34,740 nucleotides of DNA from Bacteroides sp. (GCA_014802445.1 JAAVCF010000004.1:77928-112667), one strand, 5' to 3'. Shown: positions 18,507-26,034, counted from the stretch's first letter. The notes: generated by a model from the sequence alone, not told the origin. Numbers and translations: made by a program.

Positions 18507-19385
18507 TTACTGGCGGCCTGAAGTGGCAACCGAGCGGTCAATCTTGCTGACCAGACCCTGGAGCACCTTGCCCGGGCCGAGCTCAACGAACTCCACAGCG
18601 CCGTCGGCAATCATGTTGCGGACGCTCTGAGTCCAGCGCACGGGGGCGGTGAGCTGAGCCACGAGGTTGGCTTTGATTTCGGCGGGATCGGTGTGGGGCT
18701 TGGCGTCCACGTTCTGGTAGACGGGCACCGAGGGAGCCTTGAATTCAGTTTTTTCGATAGCTTCGGCGAGCTCGGCGCGCGCGGGTTCCATGCAGGGAGA
18801 ATGGAACGCACCGCCCACCTTGAGCTTCAGGGCACGCTTGGCACCGGCAGCGAGGAGCTGCTCGCAAGCGGCGTCGATGGCGGGTTCTTCGCCTGAAATT
18901 ACAATCTGGCCGGGGCAGTTATAGTTGGCGCAGACCACCACACCGTCAATGCCGGCGCAGATTTCCTCAACCTTCTCATCGGGGAGGGCCAGAACGGCGG
19001 CCATGGTGGAGGGCTTCAGCTCACAGGCTTTCTGCATGGCGTGGGCGCGGGCAGAAACCAGGCGCAGGCCGTCTTCAAATGACAGAGCGCCGGCAGCCAC
19101 GAGGGCTGAGAACTCGCCGAGGGAGTGGCCGGCCACCATCGAGGGATTGAATTCTTCGCCGAGGGTCTTGGCCAGAATCACCGAGTGGAGGAAGATGGCG
19201 GGCTGGGTCACCTTGGTTTGCTTGAGGTCATCATCGGTGCCTGCAAACATGAGGTCGGTGATGCGGAAGCCGAGAATATCGTTAGCCTTCTCGAACATTT
19301 CACGGGCCACGGGGTTGTTATCGTAGAGGTCCTTGCCCATGCCGACAAACTGTGCTCCCTGACCGGGAAAAACGAATGCTTTCAT
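18507..19385 (-). CDS. fabD: Malonyl-CoA:ACP transacylase
   Basis: FabD loads malonyl groups onto acyl carrier protein for fatty acid synthesis in the cytoplasm. Family features are FPGQGAQFVGMGKDLY at the N-terminus, the nucleophile Ser88 in AGHSLGEFSALVAAG, Arg113 in SARAHAMQ, and His195 in GGAFHSPCM. The 292-residue length is normal. The start is ATG 19385. It is divergent from tatA, with its promoter at 19430-19461. No other fatty-acid genes are adjacent. Confidence 0.96.
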   Translation of the reverse strand: MKAFVFPGQGAQFVGMGKDLYDNNPVAREMFEKANDILGFRITDLMFAGTDDDLKQTKVTQPAIFLHSVILAKTLGEEFNPSMVAGHSLGEFSALVAAGALSFEDGLRLVSARAHAMQKACELKPSTMAAVLALPDEKVEEICAGIDGVVVCANYNCPGQIVISGEEPAIDAACEQLLAAGAKRALKLKVGGAFHSPCMEPARAELAEAIEKTEFKAPSVPVYQNVDAKPHTDPAEIKANLVAQLTAPVRWTQSVRNMIADGAVEFVELGPGKVLQGLVSKIDRSVATSGRQ

Positions 19386-19429
19386 AATGTGAATGTAATT
19401 GACTGCGTTTGTTTTTTAATTTCAGAGTG

Positions 19430-19461
19430 CAAAGTTAAGCTTTTTCGACAACTCGGGCAAC
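19430..19461 (-). promoter_or_regulatory. Bacteroidota promoter for fabD
   Basis: The minus strand reads GTTG, 20 bases, then TAACTTTG (19430-19437), with one mismatch to the consensus. The leader would be about 40 bases. Confidence 0.72.
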
Positions 19462-19526
19462 TCCGCATTGTTTTTATTGCTATCTTTACGCTTTGATACG
19501 TAATCACATCAAGTAAACTGACTTAC

Positions 19527-19751
19527 ATGACATCATTAACATTCATCCCTGCGTTCATGAATCTCGGCACGGGCGAGATTATCATCATTGTGTTTGTGAT
19601 TCTGCTGCTCTTCGGCGGCAAGAAGATTCCCGAGCTGATGAAAGGCCTTGGAAAGGGAGTTCGCTCCTTCAAGCAGGGGATGAACGAAATCACTGATGAA
19701 ATAAGCCGTCCCGTCGAGGAGGAGGATAACAAACCTGCCGAAAAGAAGTGA
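19527..19751 (+). CDS. tatA: Sec-independent translocase TatA/E
   Basis: TatA is the pore-forming or membrane-thinning subunit that moves folded twin-arginine substrates across the inner membrane. The single membrane helix (about residues 16-30, [20 protein letters not shown]) with the FGGKK hinge, followed by an amphipathic helix ([16 protein letters not shown]) and an acidic tail, is diagnostic. ATG 19527 gives 74 residues; ATG 19557 (MNLGTGEII) is an equally possible start and closer to the usual N-terminus. Its stop overlaps the tatC start (GTGA). Confidence 0.93.
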   Translation: MTSLTFIPAFMNLGTGEIIIIVFVILLLFGGKKIPELMKGLGKGVRSFKQGMNEITDEISRPVEEEDNKPAEKK

Positions 19752-20632
19752 GCGCCACCGATGGGGAGAAGCTGCCAGAAATGACCTTTTGGGGCCATGT
19801 GGAGGCCCTGAGGTCAGTGTTGCTGCGCGCCGGAGTGGTGTTGGCAGTGCTCACCGGCGTGTTCTTCCTGCTGATGCCTGACATTTTCGATTCGGTGATT
19901 CTGGCGCCCACGCGCGGCGATTTTGTGCTTTATCGCCTTTTTGACCGGCTTGGGGCGGAGTCGCTCCTGATGCCTGACCTGGGTGGCGGCGACTTTCATG
20001 TGGAGCTGATTAACATTCAGCTTGCATCGCAGTTTTTTATCCACATGTCCACATCGTTCTGGCTCGCCGTGGTGTTTGCGTTCCCTATCATTATATATAT
20101 GGTGTGGGGATTTGTGGCTCCGGCTCTGTATCAGGGTGAGCGCAAGGGGGTGGGAAAGGCGTTCCTGCTTGGCAACGTGATGTTTTTCATCGGCGTGGCC
20201 GTGGGCTATTTTGTGGTGTTTCCGGTGACGCTGCGCTTTTTGGCTGACTATCAGGTGAGCGCCGAGGTGCCTAACCAGATTTCGCTTGACTCATATATGG
20301 ACAATTTCACGGTGCTTATTCTGGTGATGGGCATTGTGTTTGAGCTGCCACTGCTGGCCTGGCTTTTAGGTCGGATGGGGCTTGTGAGCCGCAGCTTTTT
20401 CAGGGCCTACCGTCGCCACGCCGTGGCCGTGCTGCTTATCCTTGCCGCTGTGATTACCCCCACGGGCGATCCTTTTACCCTCATGGTGGTGTTCCTGCCT
20501 GTTTATGGACTTTGGGAGTTCAGCGCCATGCTCGTGCCCAAAAAGCTCGGCGATGAAGCCGATGAGGATGATGATGACACGGATGGTGAGCCCTATGTGC
20601 CGACGTACAAATCAGCCGCGCGCCGCGAGTGA
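19748..20632 (+). CDS. tatC: Sec-independent translocase TatC
   Basis: TatC is the six-helix receptor that binds twin-arginine signal peptides. The N-terminal [18 protein letters not shown] carries the family signature (usually HLxELRxR; here HVEALRS). The following helices include [25 protein letters not shown] and the [16 protein letters not shown] segment. The start is GTG 19748, overlapping tatA by four bases, so the two are translationally coupled. The acidic tail ([13 protein letters not shown]) and 294-residue length fit Bacteroidales TatC. No tatB is seen, as is usual for the phylum. Confidence 0.95.
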   Translation: MSATDGEKLPEMTFWGHVEALRSVLLRAGVVLAVLTGVFFLLMPDIFDSVILAPTRGDFVLYRLFDRLGAESLLMPDLGGGDFHVELINIQLASQFFIHMSTSFWLAVVFAFPIIIYMVWGFVAPALYQGERKGVGKAFLLGNVMFFIGVAVGYFVVFPVTLRFLADYQVSAEVPNQISLDSYMDNFTVLILVMGIVFELPLLAWLLGRMGLVSRSFFRAYRRHAVAVLLILAAVITPTGDPFTLMVVFLPVYGLWEFSAMLVPKKLGDEADEDDDDTDGEPYVPTYKSAARRE

Positions 20633-20659
20633 GCCACCGGCCGTTACCTTTTAATAATA

Positions 20660-20691
20660 GGGGCACCCCTCGGGGTGCCCTTGCTTTTTTT
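20660..20691 (+). terminator. Terminator of tatA-tatC
   Basis: GGGCACC (20661-20667) pairs with GGTGCCC (20674-20680), extendable to nine pairs around a tiny loop. TTGCTTTTTTT follows. It is 28 bases past the tatC stop. Confidence 0.9.
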
Positions 20692-20796
20692 ATGCTTTAT
20701 GGCTGATGGTCAATTGTTTAATGCTGGATGCCTGGCTTAAGGCTAATAGGAGGCATTGTTAAAAGATGTGAAAATTTAGAATTTATTTTCAAAAAC

Positions 20797-20828
20797 TATG
20801 TTTTATAACATAAAAATGGCTACCTTTG
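20797..20828 (+). promoter_or_regulatory. Promoter of a probable small RNA, with overlapping palindrome
   Basis: TATG, 20 bases, TACCTTTG (20821-20828) is close to the Bacteroidota consensus. The -33 part is embedded in TATGTT-TTAT-AACATA (20797-20812), a dyad with perfect 6-bp arms that might be an operator. Confidence 0.6.
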
Positions 20829-20833
20829 CAATG

Positions 20834-20899
20834 TGTTTTTCATGGTATTAGATTTAAGGTTAAGAAGGTTATTCGTCGAGACGACGGATAATTTTTTTT
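20834..20899 (+). ncRNA. Candidate small RNA of about 65 nt
   Basis: Between the promoter ending at 20828 and a terminator there is no reading frame. The terminator is a stem ATTCGTCG / CGACGGAT (20871-20889, one G-U pair, loop AGA) followed by AATTTTTTTT. The body contains CATGGTATTAGATTTAAGG, which I recall as recurrent in Bacteroidales intergenic DNA (unverified). The architecture, promoter plus terminator with a short RNA between, resembles the Rfam Bacteroidales-1 motif; family membership is not established. The rest of the gap to the ECF gene holds dyads and a CRP-like site. Confidence 0.5.
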
Positions 20900-20985
20900 A
20901 TCCCCCTTTCATTTGAAAGCACACCGGCCGATGACGCCGCCGCCCCTTAAGGGAAAAGTTGACGAGAAATTGGCCGAAATTTTAA

Positions 20986-21036
20986 CACTGTTACACAATG
21001 TAACACAGTGTTTCGATATGTTACTAAAATGTAACA
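20986..21036. promoter_or_regulatory. Two TGTTAC/GTAACA dyads upstream of the ECF sigma gene
   Basis: TGTTACA-CAA-TGTAACA (20989-21005) and TGTTACT-AAAA-TGTAACA (21019-21036) lie about 120-160 bases upstream of the sigma promoter. The first is nested in a longer AACACTG...CAGTGTT inverted repeat. They share half-sites with 12199-12247. Confidence 0.45.
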
Positions 21037-21094
21037 GCGAAATATAGAATCAAAGAGCTGTAAATCAGCGACAAAGAGAATTTTGCCATAAAAA

Positions 21095-21110
21095 TGTGAC
21101 AATTTTCACG
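21095..21110. promoter_or_regulatory. CRP-like dyad upstream of the ECF sigma gene
   Basis: TGTGA-CAATTT-TCACG matches the TGTGA-N6-TCACA consensus at nine of ten half-site positions. It is centred about 50 bases upstream of the -7 element at 21152-21159, a sensible place for a CRP/FNR-family activator. Confidence 0.4.
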
Positions 21111-21151
21111 CATTTTAACATACGAAACTTTCTGCCAAAACGAAAGATGCC

Positions 21152-21159
21152 TACTTTTG
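21152..21159 (+). promoter_or_regulatory. -7 element (TACTTTTG) for the ECF sigma gene
   Basis: TACTTTTG lies 65 bases before the start codon. The region 17-21 bases upstream reads CTTTCTG, a poor -33 match, which fits a need for an activator. Confidence 0.55.
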
Positions 21160-21223
21160 TGACGTAAGCCATTCGCAATATGAGGCTGGCAGATAATTAC
21201 TAACCCTATAAAACAAGAACATT

Positions 21224-21733
21224 ATGGCAACCACAGCAACTAACTTCCAGGAGAGATTAACGGCACTGCAAAGCAACATGCTCAACTTCGCCTATATGCT
21301 CACTTCCAACCGCGATGATGCTTATGACCTGCTTCAGGACACGATGCTGAAAGTGCTTGACAACCAGGAAAAATACGTTGACAACACTAATTTCAAAGGC
21401 TGGGTGTTCACAATCATGCGAAATATCTTCATCAACAATTACCGACGCGCCAGCAGGGCGGCAACGGTGGTTGACCAGACTGAAGATCTTTATCACCTCA
21501 ATATCTCGCAGGATTCAGGGTTCGCCACTCCCGAAGGAAGCTATAGCGTCAATGAAATCCAGCTGGCAATCAATGAGTTTGCTGATGAATACAGAATCCC
21601 GTTCTCCATGCATGTGGCCGGCTACAAATATAATGAAATCGCTGAGAAGATGAATCTGCCGCTCGGCACCATCAAGAGCCGCATCTTCTTTGCCCGCAAG
21701 AAGCTCCAGGTGCGCTTCGCCGACTATAGATAA
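21224..21733 (+). CDS. ECF-type RNA polymerase sigma factor
   Basis: This is a 169-residue alternative sigma factor. The sigma-2 region (about 10-80) contains NMLNFAYMLTSNRDDAYDLLQDTMLKVL and FKGWVFTIMRNIFINNYRR, which binds the polymerase clamp and the -10 DNA. The sigma-4 region (about 108-165) ends in the helix-turn-helix YKYNEIAEKMNLPLGTIKSRIFFARKKLQ, which reads the -35 element. No anti-sigma or FecR-like gene is adjacent, so control may be transcriptional. The leader carries dyads, a CRP-like site and a -7 element. It resembles the stand-alone ECF factors of Bacteroidales; the regulon is unknown. Confidence 0.94.
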   Translation: MATTATNFQERLTALQSNMLNFAYMLTSNRDDAYDLLQDTMLKVLDNQEKYVDNTNFKGWVFTIMRNIFINNYRRASRAATVVDQTEDLYHLNISQDSGFATPEGSYSVNEIQLAINEFADEYRIPFSMHVAGYKYNEIAEKMNLPLGTIKSRIFFARKKLQVRFADYR

Positions 21734-21764
21734 CCTTTATCCTCCCTGCATATTTTTTGTGTGG

Positions 21765-21789
21765 CGCCCGGTCAGAACATGGCCGGGCG
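21765..21789 (+). terminator. Hairpin after the ECF sigma gene
   Basis: CGCCCGGTCA and TGGCCGGGCG form a ten-pair stem (one G-U) with loop GAACA, 32 bases past the sigma stop. There is no T-tract, so intrinsic termination is doubtful; it may protect a 3' end. Confidence 0.45.
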
Positions 21790-21821
21790 GCGCTGCATAA
21801 TCCCGCAAAGATTGGCAATTT

Positions 21822-21853
21822 TTTGGATATGTGAGAAAAAATGTGTTATTTTG
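21822..21853 (+). promoter_or_regulatory. Promoter for the small exported protein gene
   Basis: TTTG (21822-21825), 20 bases, TTATTTTG (21846-21853) deviates from the consensus in one position of the -7 box. The leader would be about 90 bases. Confidence 0.5.
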
Positions 21854-21952
21854 TGGGAAGGTAGCTGATTATTGCTATTTGATAGTAAGTTGAGTCTGAT
21901 TTTTGTCGGGCCACGGAGAAAGAGATTAACGAACAATCCACAAAGGAATATT

Positions 21953-22360
21953 ATGAATAAAGGCATGATATTGGCTATAGCGCTTACGGCGCTGTCGGCG
22001 GCTCTGCCCGCCGAGGTGTCGGCGAAAGAGCCGGCAGCGACGAAGGCCGCGCAATCCACCGAAACTTTCTACATACAGCTCGTGAGCCGCACACGTCCCG
22101 GCATGGCCGATGGCGGCGCGCAGCTTGAGATTGGGCGTGAGTTTGTGGCTCTGACCGGCATAAGCGAGGGCTATGCTGCCAAAATCAAGGCGCGGAAATT
22201 TCCCTCGCTCCTTGACGGGCTTAACCATTTGGCCGTGAACGGCTGGAGCCTTGTGACCACCACCACCTCAGGGGCCGGCGGCGCCACACTCACCACCTGG
22301 GTGCTGTCCAAAACCATCACCGAGCGAGCCGAGCTGCTTGACGGTCTCGTGGCGGAGTGA
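21953..22360 (+). CDS. Small exported protein of unknown function
   Basis: The protein has 135 residues, with a signal peptide (MNKGMILAIALTALSAALPAEVSA). I do not recognise the family. The mature part has an N-terminal strand (ETFYIQLVSRTRPGM), a FVALTGISEGYAAKIKARKF middle, and FPSLLDGLNHLAVNGWSLVTTTTS, a pattern reminiscent of small DUF4177-like domains where one helix precedes an NGW-type strand; that likeness is weak. ATG 21953 is chosen because it opens the signal peptide and follows AAAGGA. The next gene starts 51 bases later on the same strand, so they may be cotranscribed. Confidence 0.75.
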   Translation: MNKGMILAIALTALSAALPAEVSAKEPAATKAAQSTETFYIQLVSRTRPGMADGGAQLEIGREFVALTGISEGYAAKIKARKFPSLLDGLNHLAVNGWSLVTTTTSGAGGATLTTWVLSKTITERAELLDGLVAE

Positions 22361-22411
22361 ACCAATCTGTGGAAGAAAATCAATTCACAATCATTAATTA
22401 TAGTTTTGTTT

Positions 22412-24160
22412 ATGAAGAAATGTTTACTTTGTGCGGGCGTGGCAGCCATGGCAGCTTCAGCATCGGCAGCGCCGTTTACCCAGCCCAAGCTGTTTGACGA
22501 CGCCAATCTGCAGCATGTGTCGAACGATGGCCGCTATGGTGCGTTTGAGGATTTCGGCAACGTTGTGGTGATTGATCTCGCCACCGGTGAGCGTCACGAG
22601 TTTTTTGAAGGCGAGGGCGGCACTTACGGCCTCGGCAACTACGGCAATTCATTCTCCAACACGGGAATCCTCGTGGGCACCATCACCGGCGACGATGCCG
22701 CTTACCTGGATCTGAACAAGTGGGAGTGGGTTCAGCTTCTCACTGATGTGGACGGCGTTTATGGTGCCCAGATTGTGACCCCTGACGGCCAGCTCATCGG
22801 CGGCTATATGGCAAACTCTGACATCGTGGCCAACCGCGATGACAACACCATGTATGTGCCCACCGTGTGGAACTTTGACGGTGCGAAGTTCGGCAAGCCC
22901 GAGGTGCTTCCTTATCCCCGCACTGACATGAGCGGACGTATTCCCCAGTGGGTGATGGTCAACACCGTGTCAGTGGACGGTAAGGTTCTCGGCGGTCAGA
23001 TTCTGGACGCTTTAGGCGCTGTGTGCCAGCCCATCTACTGGACCCGAAACGGTGAAGGAAAGTGGGAGTACACCGTGTTTGGCGATGAGTTTATCAATCC
23101 TGAAAAGGTGCAGTTCCCCAAGTGGCAGGACTCTCCCGCTGCGCCCAACCCCGGCGCATATATGACCAATCAGCAGATTGATGACTACAACATTGCTTAT
23201 GACAAAGCAATGAATGGCGAGGGTGACTTCCCCCAGTATAAGGATTTCATGGATGCCGACAAGTATGAAGCTTACATGGAGGCCTGCAACGCTTACTATG
23301 ACGATCCCGCATGGGTAGCTCAGAATGAATGGTATGAGGCTTATGAACAGTTCCTCAGTTCGGGCATGATTATGTCACAGAACCAGAACTATCTCAACGA
23401 CAATGTCTATGTGGCCAACATCGAGATGGATGATCCCGACGGCGACCCTTGGTCATGGTTCCCTCAGGTACTCAACAAGGTTGCCATCTATGACTTTGCT
23501 TCAAAGACGTGGAGCGTGGTGGACAATGTGAAGAATCTGAGCGCTCTGGGTCTTGGCGGCGACAACACCGTGCTGGCCTATGCTCAGGATGAGCTCTCTA
23601 ACGCCAACCTGGCTTACGTGATCAAGCCCGGCGCCACCGAGGCTATCACTTTGAGCGACTGGGTGAGTGAGATTAACCCCGAGTATGCTGAATGGATTAA
23701 AGAGAATCTGAGTATGGACCTCGTGGTGACCGATGAGATTTACAATGAGGAAACTCAGGAATATGAGTGGGTGGACCGCGTGATTGAGGATTATCTCGTT
23801 ACCGGTCAGGCTTACACCGCTCCTTCAATGAATGTGGTGGTGGGCTATAACTACTACACTGACCCCGACACTTATCAGTCAATCTTCAGCTCTTACGCCC
23901 TTCCTCTTGACCGCAATGCTTCAATTGAAGGTGTGGCCACTGTAAACGATGCTATGATTGAGGTGATGGCCATGCGTGGTGGCAAGGTTCGCGTAAACGG
24001 TGATGCCAAACTGCTCCAGGTTATTGACCTGCAGGGTCGTGTGATGTTTGAAGCCGTTAACCCCGCCGCTGAGGTGGAGACCGGTGTTGACGGTGGCCTC
24101 TACATTGTTAAGGCTGTGGCAGCCGACGGCTCTGAGAGCGTTGTTAAGGCTGCGTTCTGA
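22412..24160 (+). CDS. Exported protein with T9SS-type tail, function unknown
   Basis: The 582-residue protein has a signal peptide (MKKCLLCAGVAAMAASASA). The next 230 residues carry repeated short motifs with aromatic and Gly-Asp turns (GRYGAFEDFGNVVVIDLATGE, ILVGTITGDDAAYLDL, VDGKVLGGQILD) that look like beta-propeller blades, an inference from pattern only. A Tyr/Asp/Glu-rich helical insert follows (about 235-330). The tail (VRVNGDAKLLQVIDLQGRVMFE to LYIVKAVAADGSES) matches the style of type IX secretion cargo. ATG 22412 is preferred over the upstream TTG. A terminator follows at 24180-24220. I recall similar proteins in Bacteroidales but no known role. Confidence 0.85.
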   Translation: MKKCLLCAGVAAMAASASAAPFTQPKLFDDANLQHVSNDGRYGAFEDFGNVVVIDLATGERHEFFEGEGGTYGLGNYGNSFSNTGILVGTITGDDAAYLDLNKWEWVQLLTDVDGVYGAQIVTPDGQLIGGYMANSDIVANRDDNTMYVPTVWNFDGAKFGKPEVLPYPRTDMSGRIPQWVMVNTVSVDGKVLGGQILDALGAVCQPIYWTRNGEGKWEYTVFGDEFINPEKVQFPKWQDSPAAPNPGAYMTNQQIDDYNIAYDKAMNGEGDFPQYKDFMDADKYEAYMEACNAYYDDPAWVAQNEWYEAYEQFLSSGMIMSQNQNYLNDNVYVANIEMDDPDGDPWSWFPQVLNKVAIYDFASKTWSVVDNVKNLSALGLGGDNTVLAYAQDELSNANLAYVIKPGATEAITLSDWVSEINPEYAEWIKENLSMDLVVTDEIYNEETQEYEWVDRVIEDYLVTGQAYTAPSMNVVVGYNYYTDPDTYQSIFSSYALPLDRNASIEGVATVNDAMIEVMAMRGGKVRVNGDAKLLQVIDLQGRVMFEAVNPAAEVETGVDGGLYIVKAVAADGSESVVKAAF

Positions 24161-24179
24161 TAAATCCTCCCGAATATCA

Positions 24180-24220
24180 GCGGGCGCCGTGGCTGAGGTC
24201 ACGGCGCCCGCTTTGCTTTG
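24180..24220 (+). terminator. Terminator of the 22412-24160 gene
   Basis: GCGGGCGCCGTG (24180-24191) and CACGGCGCCCGC (24200-24211) form a perfect 12-bp stem around GCTGAGGT. TTTGCTTTG follows. It is 19 bases past the stop codon. Confidence 0.9.
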
Positions 24221-24280
24221 TCAAGCGCGGGTTGCCGGGATTGCGGGCGGGTCCGCGAGGGAGGTTTGCGGCAAATGAAT

Positions 24281-24749
24281 GTAGGGGCGGCCGTTCGGGC
24301 CGCCCGCCCTCGCCGGCAAAATTTCCGGCGGTGGAGGGGGTGGTACGATTGATTCTCAATTGTTTACGATGTCGCGGAGTGCGGGCGCCCCGAACGGGCG
24401 CCCCTACAATTTGCGGACGTGTCCGCGAGAGATGTTTGCGGGATTGTTTGCGGCAAATGAATGTAGGGGCGGCTGTTCGAGCCGCCCGCCCTCGCCGGCA
24501 AAATTTCCGGCGGTGGTGGTGATGGTACGATTGTTTCTCAATCGTTAACGATGTCGCGGAGTGCGGGCGTGTCCGCGAGGGATGTTTGCAGAAGGTTTGC
24601 GGGATTGTCTTCGGCAAATGAGTGTAGGGGCGGCCGTTCGGGCCGCCCGCCCTCGCCGGCAAAATTCCGGCGGCGGAGGGGGTGGTACGATTGATTCTCA
24701 ATCGTTAACGAGGTCACGGAGTGCGGGCGCCCCGAACGGGCGCCCCTAC
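24281..24749. repeat. REP/BIME-like array A (three forward, two inverted hairpins)
   Basis: A 26-nt core with a GTAG foot and an 8-bp stem around GTTCG occurs forward at 24281-24306, 24463-24488 and 24624-24649, and inverted at 24382-24407 and 24724-24749. Forward cores are GGGCGGCC-type; inverted cores are GGGCGCCC-type. They sit in a tandem unit of about 180 bp (flanks CCTCGCCGGCAAAATT, TGGTACGATTG, GATGTCGCGGAGTGC, ATTTGCGGACGTGTCCGCGAG). The middle unit lacks its inverted hairpin. No gene is supported here. The pattern fits REP sequences paired as BIMEs. Confidence 0.88.
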
Positions 24750-24820
24750 AATTTGCGGACGTGTTCGCGAGGAAGGTTGCGGACGGGTCCGCGAGGGAGG
24801 GGGCGGGATGGCCGGGTCAT

Positions 24821-24857
24821 AAAAAGCGGAACCGACTGCCGGGTGGGCAATCGGTTC
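24821..24857 (-). terminator. Terminator of rpsU
   Basis: On the minus strand GAACCGATTGCC pairs with GGCAGTCGGTTC (12 pairs, one G-U, loop CACCC), followed by CGCTTTTTATG. It lies 37 bases past the rpsU stop. Confidence 0.87.
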
Positions 24858-24893
24858 GACACTTTAGTGGGAATATGTCAAATGAAGGAAGGA

Positions 24894-25085
24894 TTATTCC
24901 TCAACAGAGCGGAGCTTCTGTACATAGACCGCCTTCATCATCTTCTTGCGGTTTGCAACCGAGGGCTTTTCAAAAGCCTGGCGGCGGCGGAGTTCCTTGA
25001 CGATGCCGGTCTTTTCAAATTTGCGTTTGAACTTCTTGAGAGACTTCTCGATGTTCTCTCCTTCCTTGACTTGTACGATGATCAT
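24894..25085 (-). CDS. rpsU: 30S ribosomal protein bS21
   Basis: bS21 sits near the 3' end of 16S rRNA on the small-subunit platform. The 63 residues are typical: MIIVQVKEGENIEKSLKKFKR-like N-terminus, FEKTGIVKELRRRQAFEKPSV, and a basic C-terminus. In Bacteroidota structures bS21 with bS6 and bS18 helps hide the anti-Shine-Dalgarno sequence (established for Flavobacterium). There rpsU itself has a strong Shine-Dalgarno; here the bases before ATG 25085 (CAAGAAATCTCT) contain none. It is a single-gene unit with a consensus promoter and a terminator. Confidence 0.96.
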   Translation of the reverse strand: MIIVQVKEGENIEKSLKKFKRKFEKTGIVKELRRRQAFEKPSVANRKKMMKAVYVQKLRSVEE

Positions 25086-25136
25086 AGAGATTTCTTGATT
25101 GTATTGTTTTTATTGTTTATATTCTTTTAAGCGCGG

Positions 25137-25167
25137 CAAAATTAAGCAGTTTTTTCTACTTGACAAA
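25137..25167 (-). promoter_or_regulatory. Bacteroidota promoter for rpsU
   Basis: The minus strand reads TTTG, 19 bases, TAATTTTG (25137-25144), a full consensus match. The leader is about 45 bases of AT-rich sequence. Confidence 0.83.
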
Positions 25168-25207
25168 ACTTTTTGCCTTATTTTTCAGCATTTTCACCCT
25201 TTAGGGG

Positions 25208-25981
25208 TCATGCTTCGGTTTCCACTCCCGCAAGTTCGGGGTCAATCATGATACGACCGCAGTATTCGCAGACAATCACTTTCTTGTGGAGCTTGATTTC
25301 CATCTGCTTCTGCGGGGGGATGCGATTGAAGCAGCCACCGCAGGCGTTGCGCTGGATGTAGACGATTCCGAGGCCGTTGCGGGCGTTCTTGCGGATGCGC
25401 TTGAAGGCCGAGAGGATTCGCTTGTCGTCAATGTGGGCTTCCACTTCCTTGGCCTGCTCGCGGAGACCCTCCTCTTCCTGGCGGGTTTCGCTTACAATCT
25501 CCTCAAGCTCGGTGCGCTTTTCCTGGAGCACGTGCTCGCGGTCAGCGAGGGTTTCGAGGGTGGCGTTGATTTCGGCCTGCTTGTTGTCAATGACGCGGGC
25601 GTATTCGTTGATGTGCTTCTCTGAGAGTTCGATTTCCAGGGTCTGGAATTCAATTTCCTTGCTCAGGAGGTCAAACTCGCGATTGTTGCGCACATTGTCA
25701 AGCTGGGTGCGGTAAGTGTCGATTTTGGTGTGGGCGCCGTTGATTTTCTCTTTTTCGGCAAGCGATTTCTGGCGGAGTTCCTCAATTTCACGGCGATAAT
25801 TCTCCACACGGGTGTTGAGTCCGGCGATGTTGTCCTCGAGGTCACGGACTTCAAGGGGGAGCTCGCCGCGGATGGTCTTGATGCGGTCAATCTTTGATAG
25901 GAGAGTCTGGAGCTGATAGAGAGATTTCAGACGCTCTTCAACTGAAAGAGTCTGTTCGGGTTTGGTGTTGTCGGTTGACAT
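25208..25981 (-). CDS. Coiled-coil zinc-ribbon protein (C4-type, DUF164-like)
   Basis: The 257-residue protein has two parts. A long antiparallel coiled coil (about residues 12-195, with NNREFDLLSKEIEFQTLEIELSEK at the conserved turn) is followed by a C4 zinc ribbon with Cys214/Cys217 (ACGGC) and Cys238/Cys241 (CEYCGR). The family is widespread in bacteria, binds nucleic acid in some members (e.g. the CdsZ / HP0958 group), and has no settled role in Bacteroidota. The start is ATG 25981 (MSTDNTKPEQ); an upstream in-frame ATG would add 12 residues of poor quality. It follows the Nif3-family gene, a pairing common in Bacteroidales (from memory), but has its own -7 element. Confidence 0.9.
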   Translation of the reverse strand: MSTDNTKPEQTLSVEERLKSLYQLQTLLSKIDRIKTIRGELPLEVRDLEDNIAGLNTRVENYRREIEELRQKSLAEKEKINGAHTKIDTYRTQLDNVRNNREFDLLSKEIEFQTLEIELSEKHINEYARVIDNKQAEINATLETLADREHVLQEKRTELEEIVSETRQEEEGLREQAKEVEAHIDDKRILSAFKRIRKNARNGLGIVYIQRNACGGCFNRIPPQKQMEIKLHKKVIVCEYCGRIMIDPELAGVETEA

Positions 25982-26034
25982 ATTGAGGTACTGGTAAAAT
26001 ATCGAGGTTGCGCCGCGCACTTCGCAGCGGTCTG

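Noticed and set aside
22401-22408. TAGTTTTG as promoter of the 22412 gene
   Set aside because: It is only four bases before the start codon and has no TTTG at the right distance. Cotranscription from 21822-21853 is more likely.
24177-25130. Open frames of 60-190 codons across the REP array, including one antisense to rpsU
   Set aside because: They follow from GC-rich repeats lacking stops. They are Arg/Pro/Gly-rich, change frame between units and overlap a secure ribosomal protein gene.
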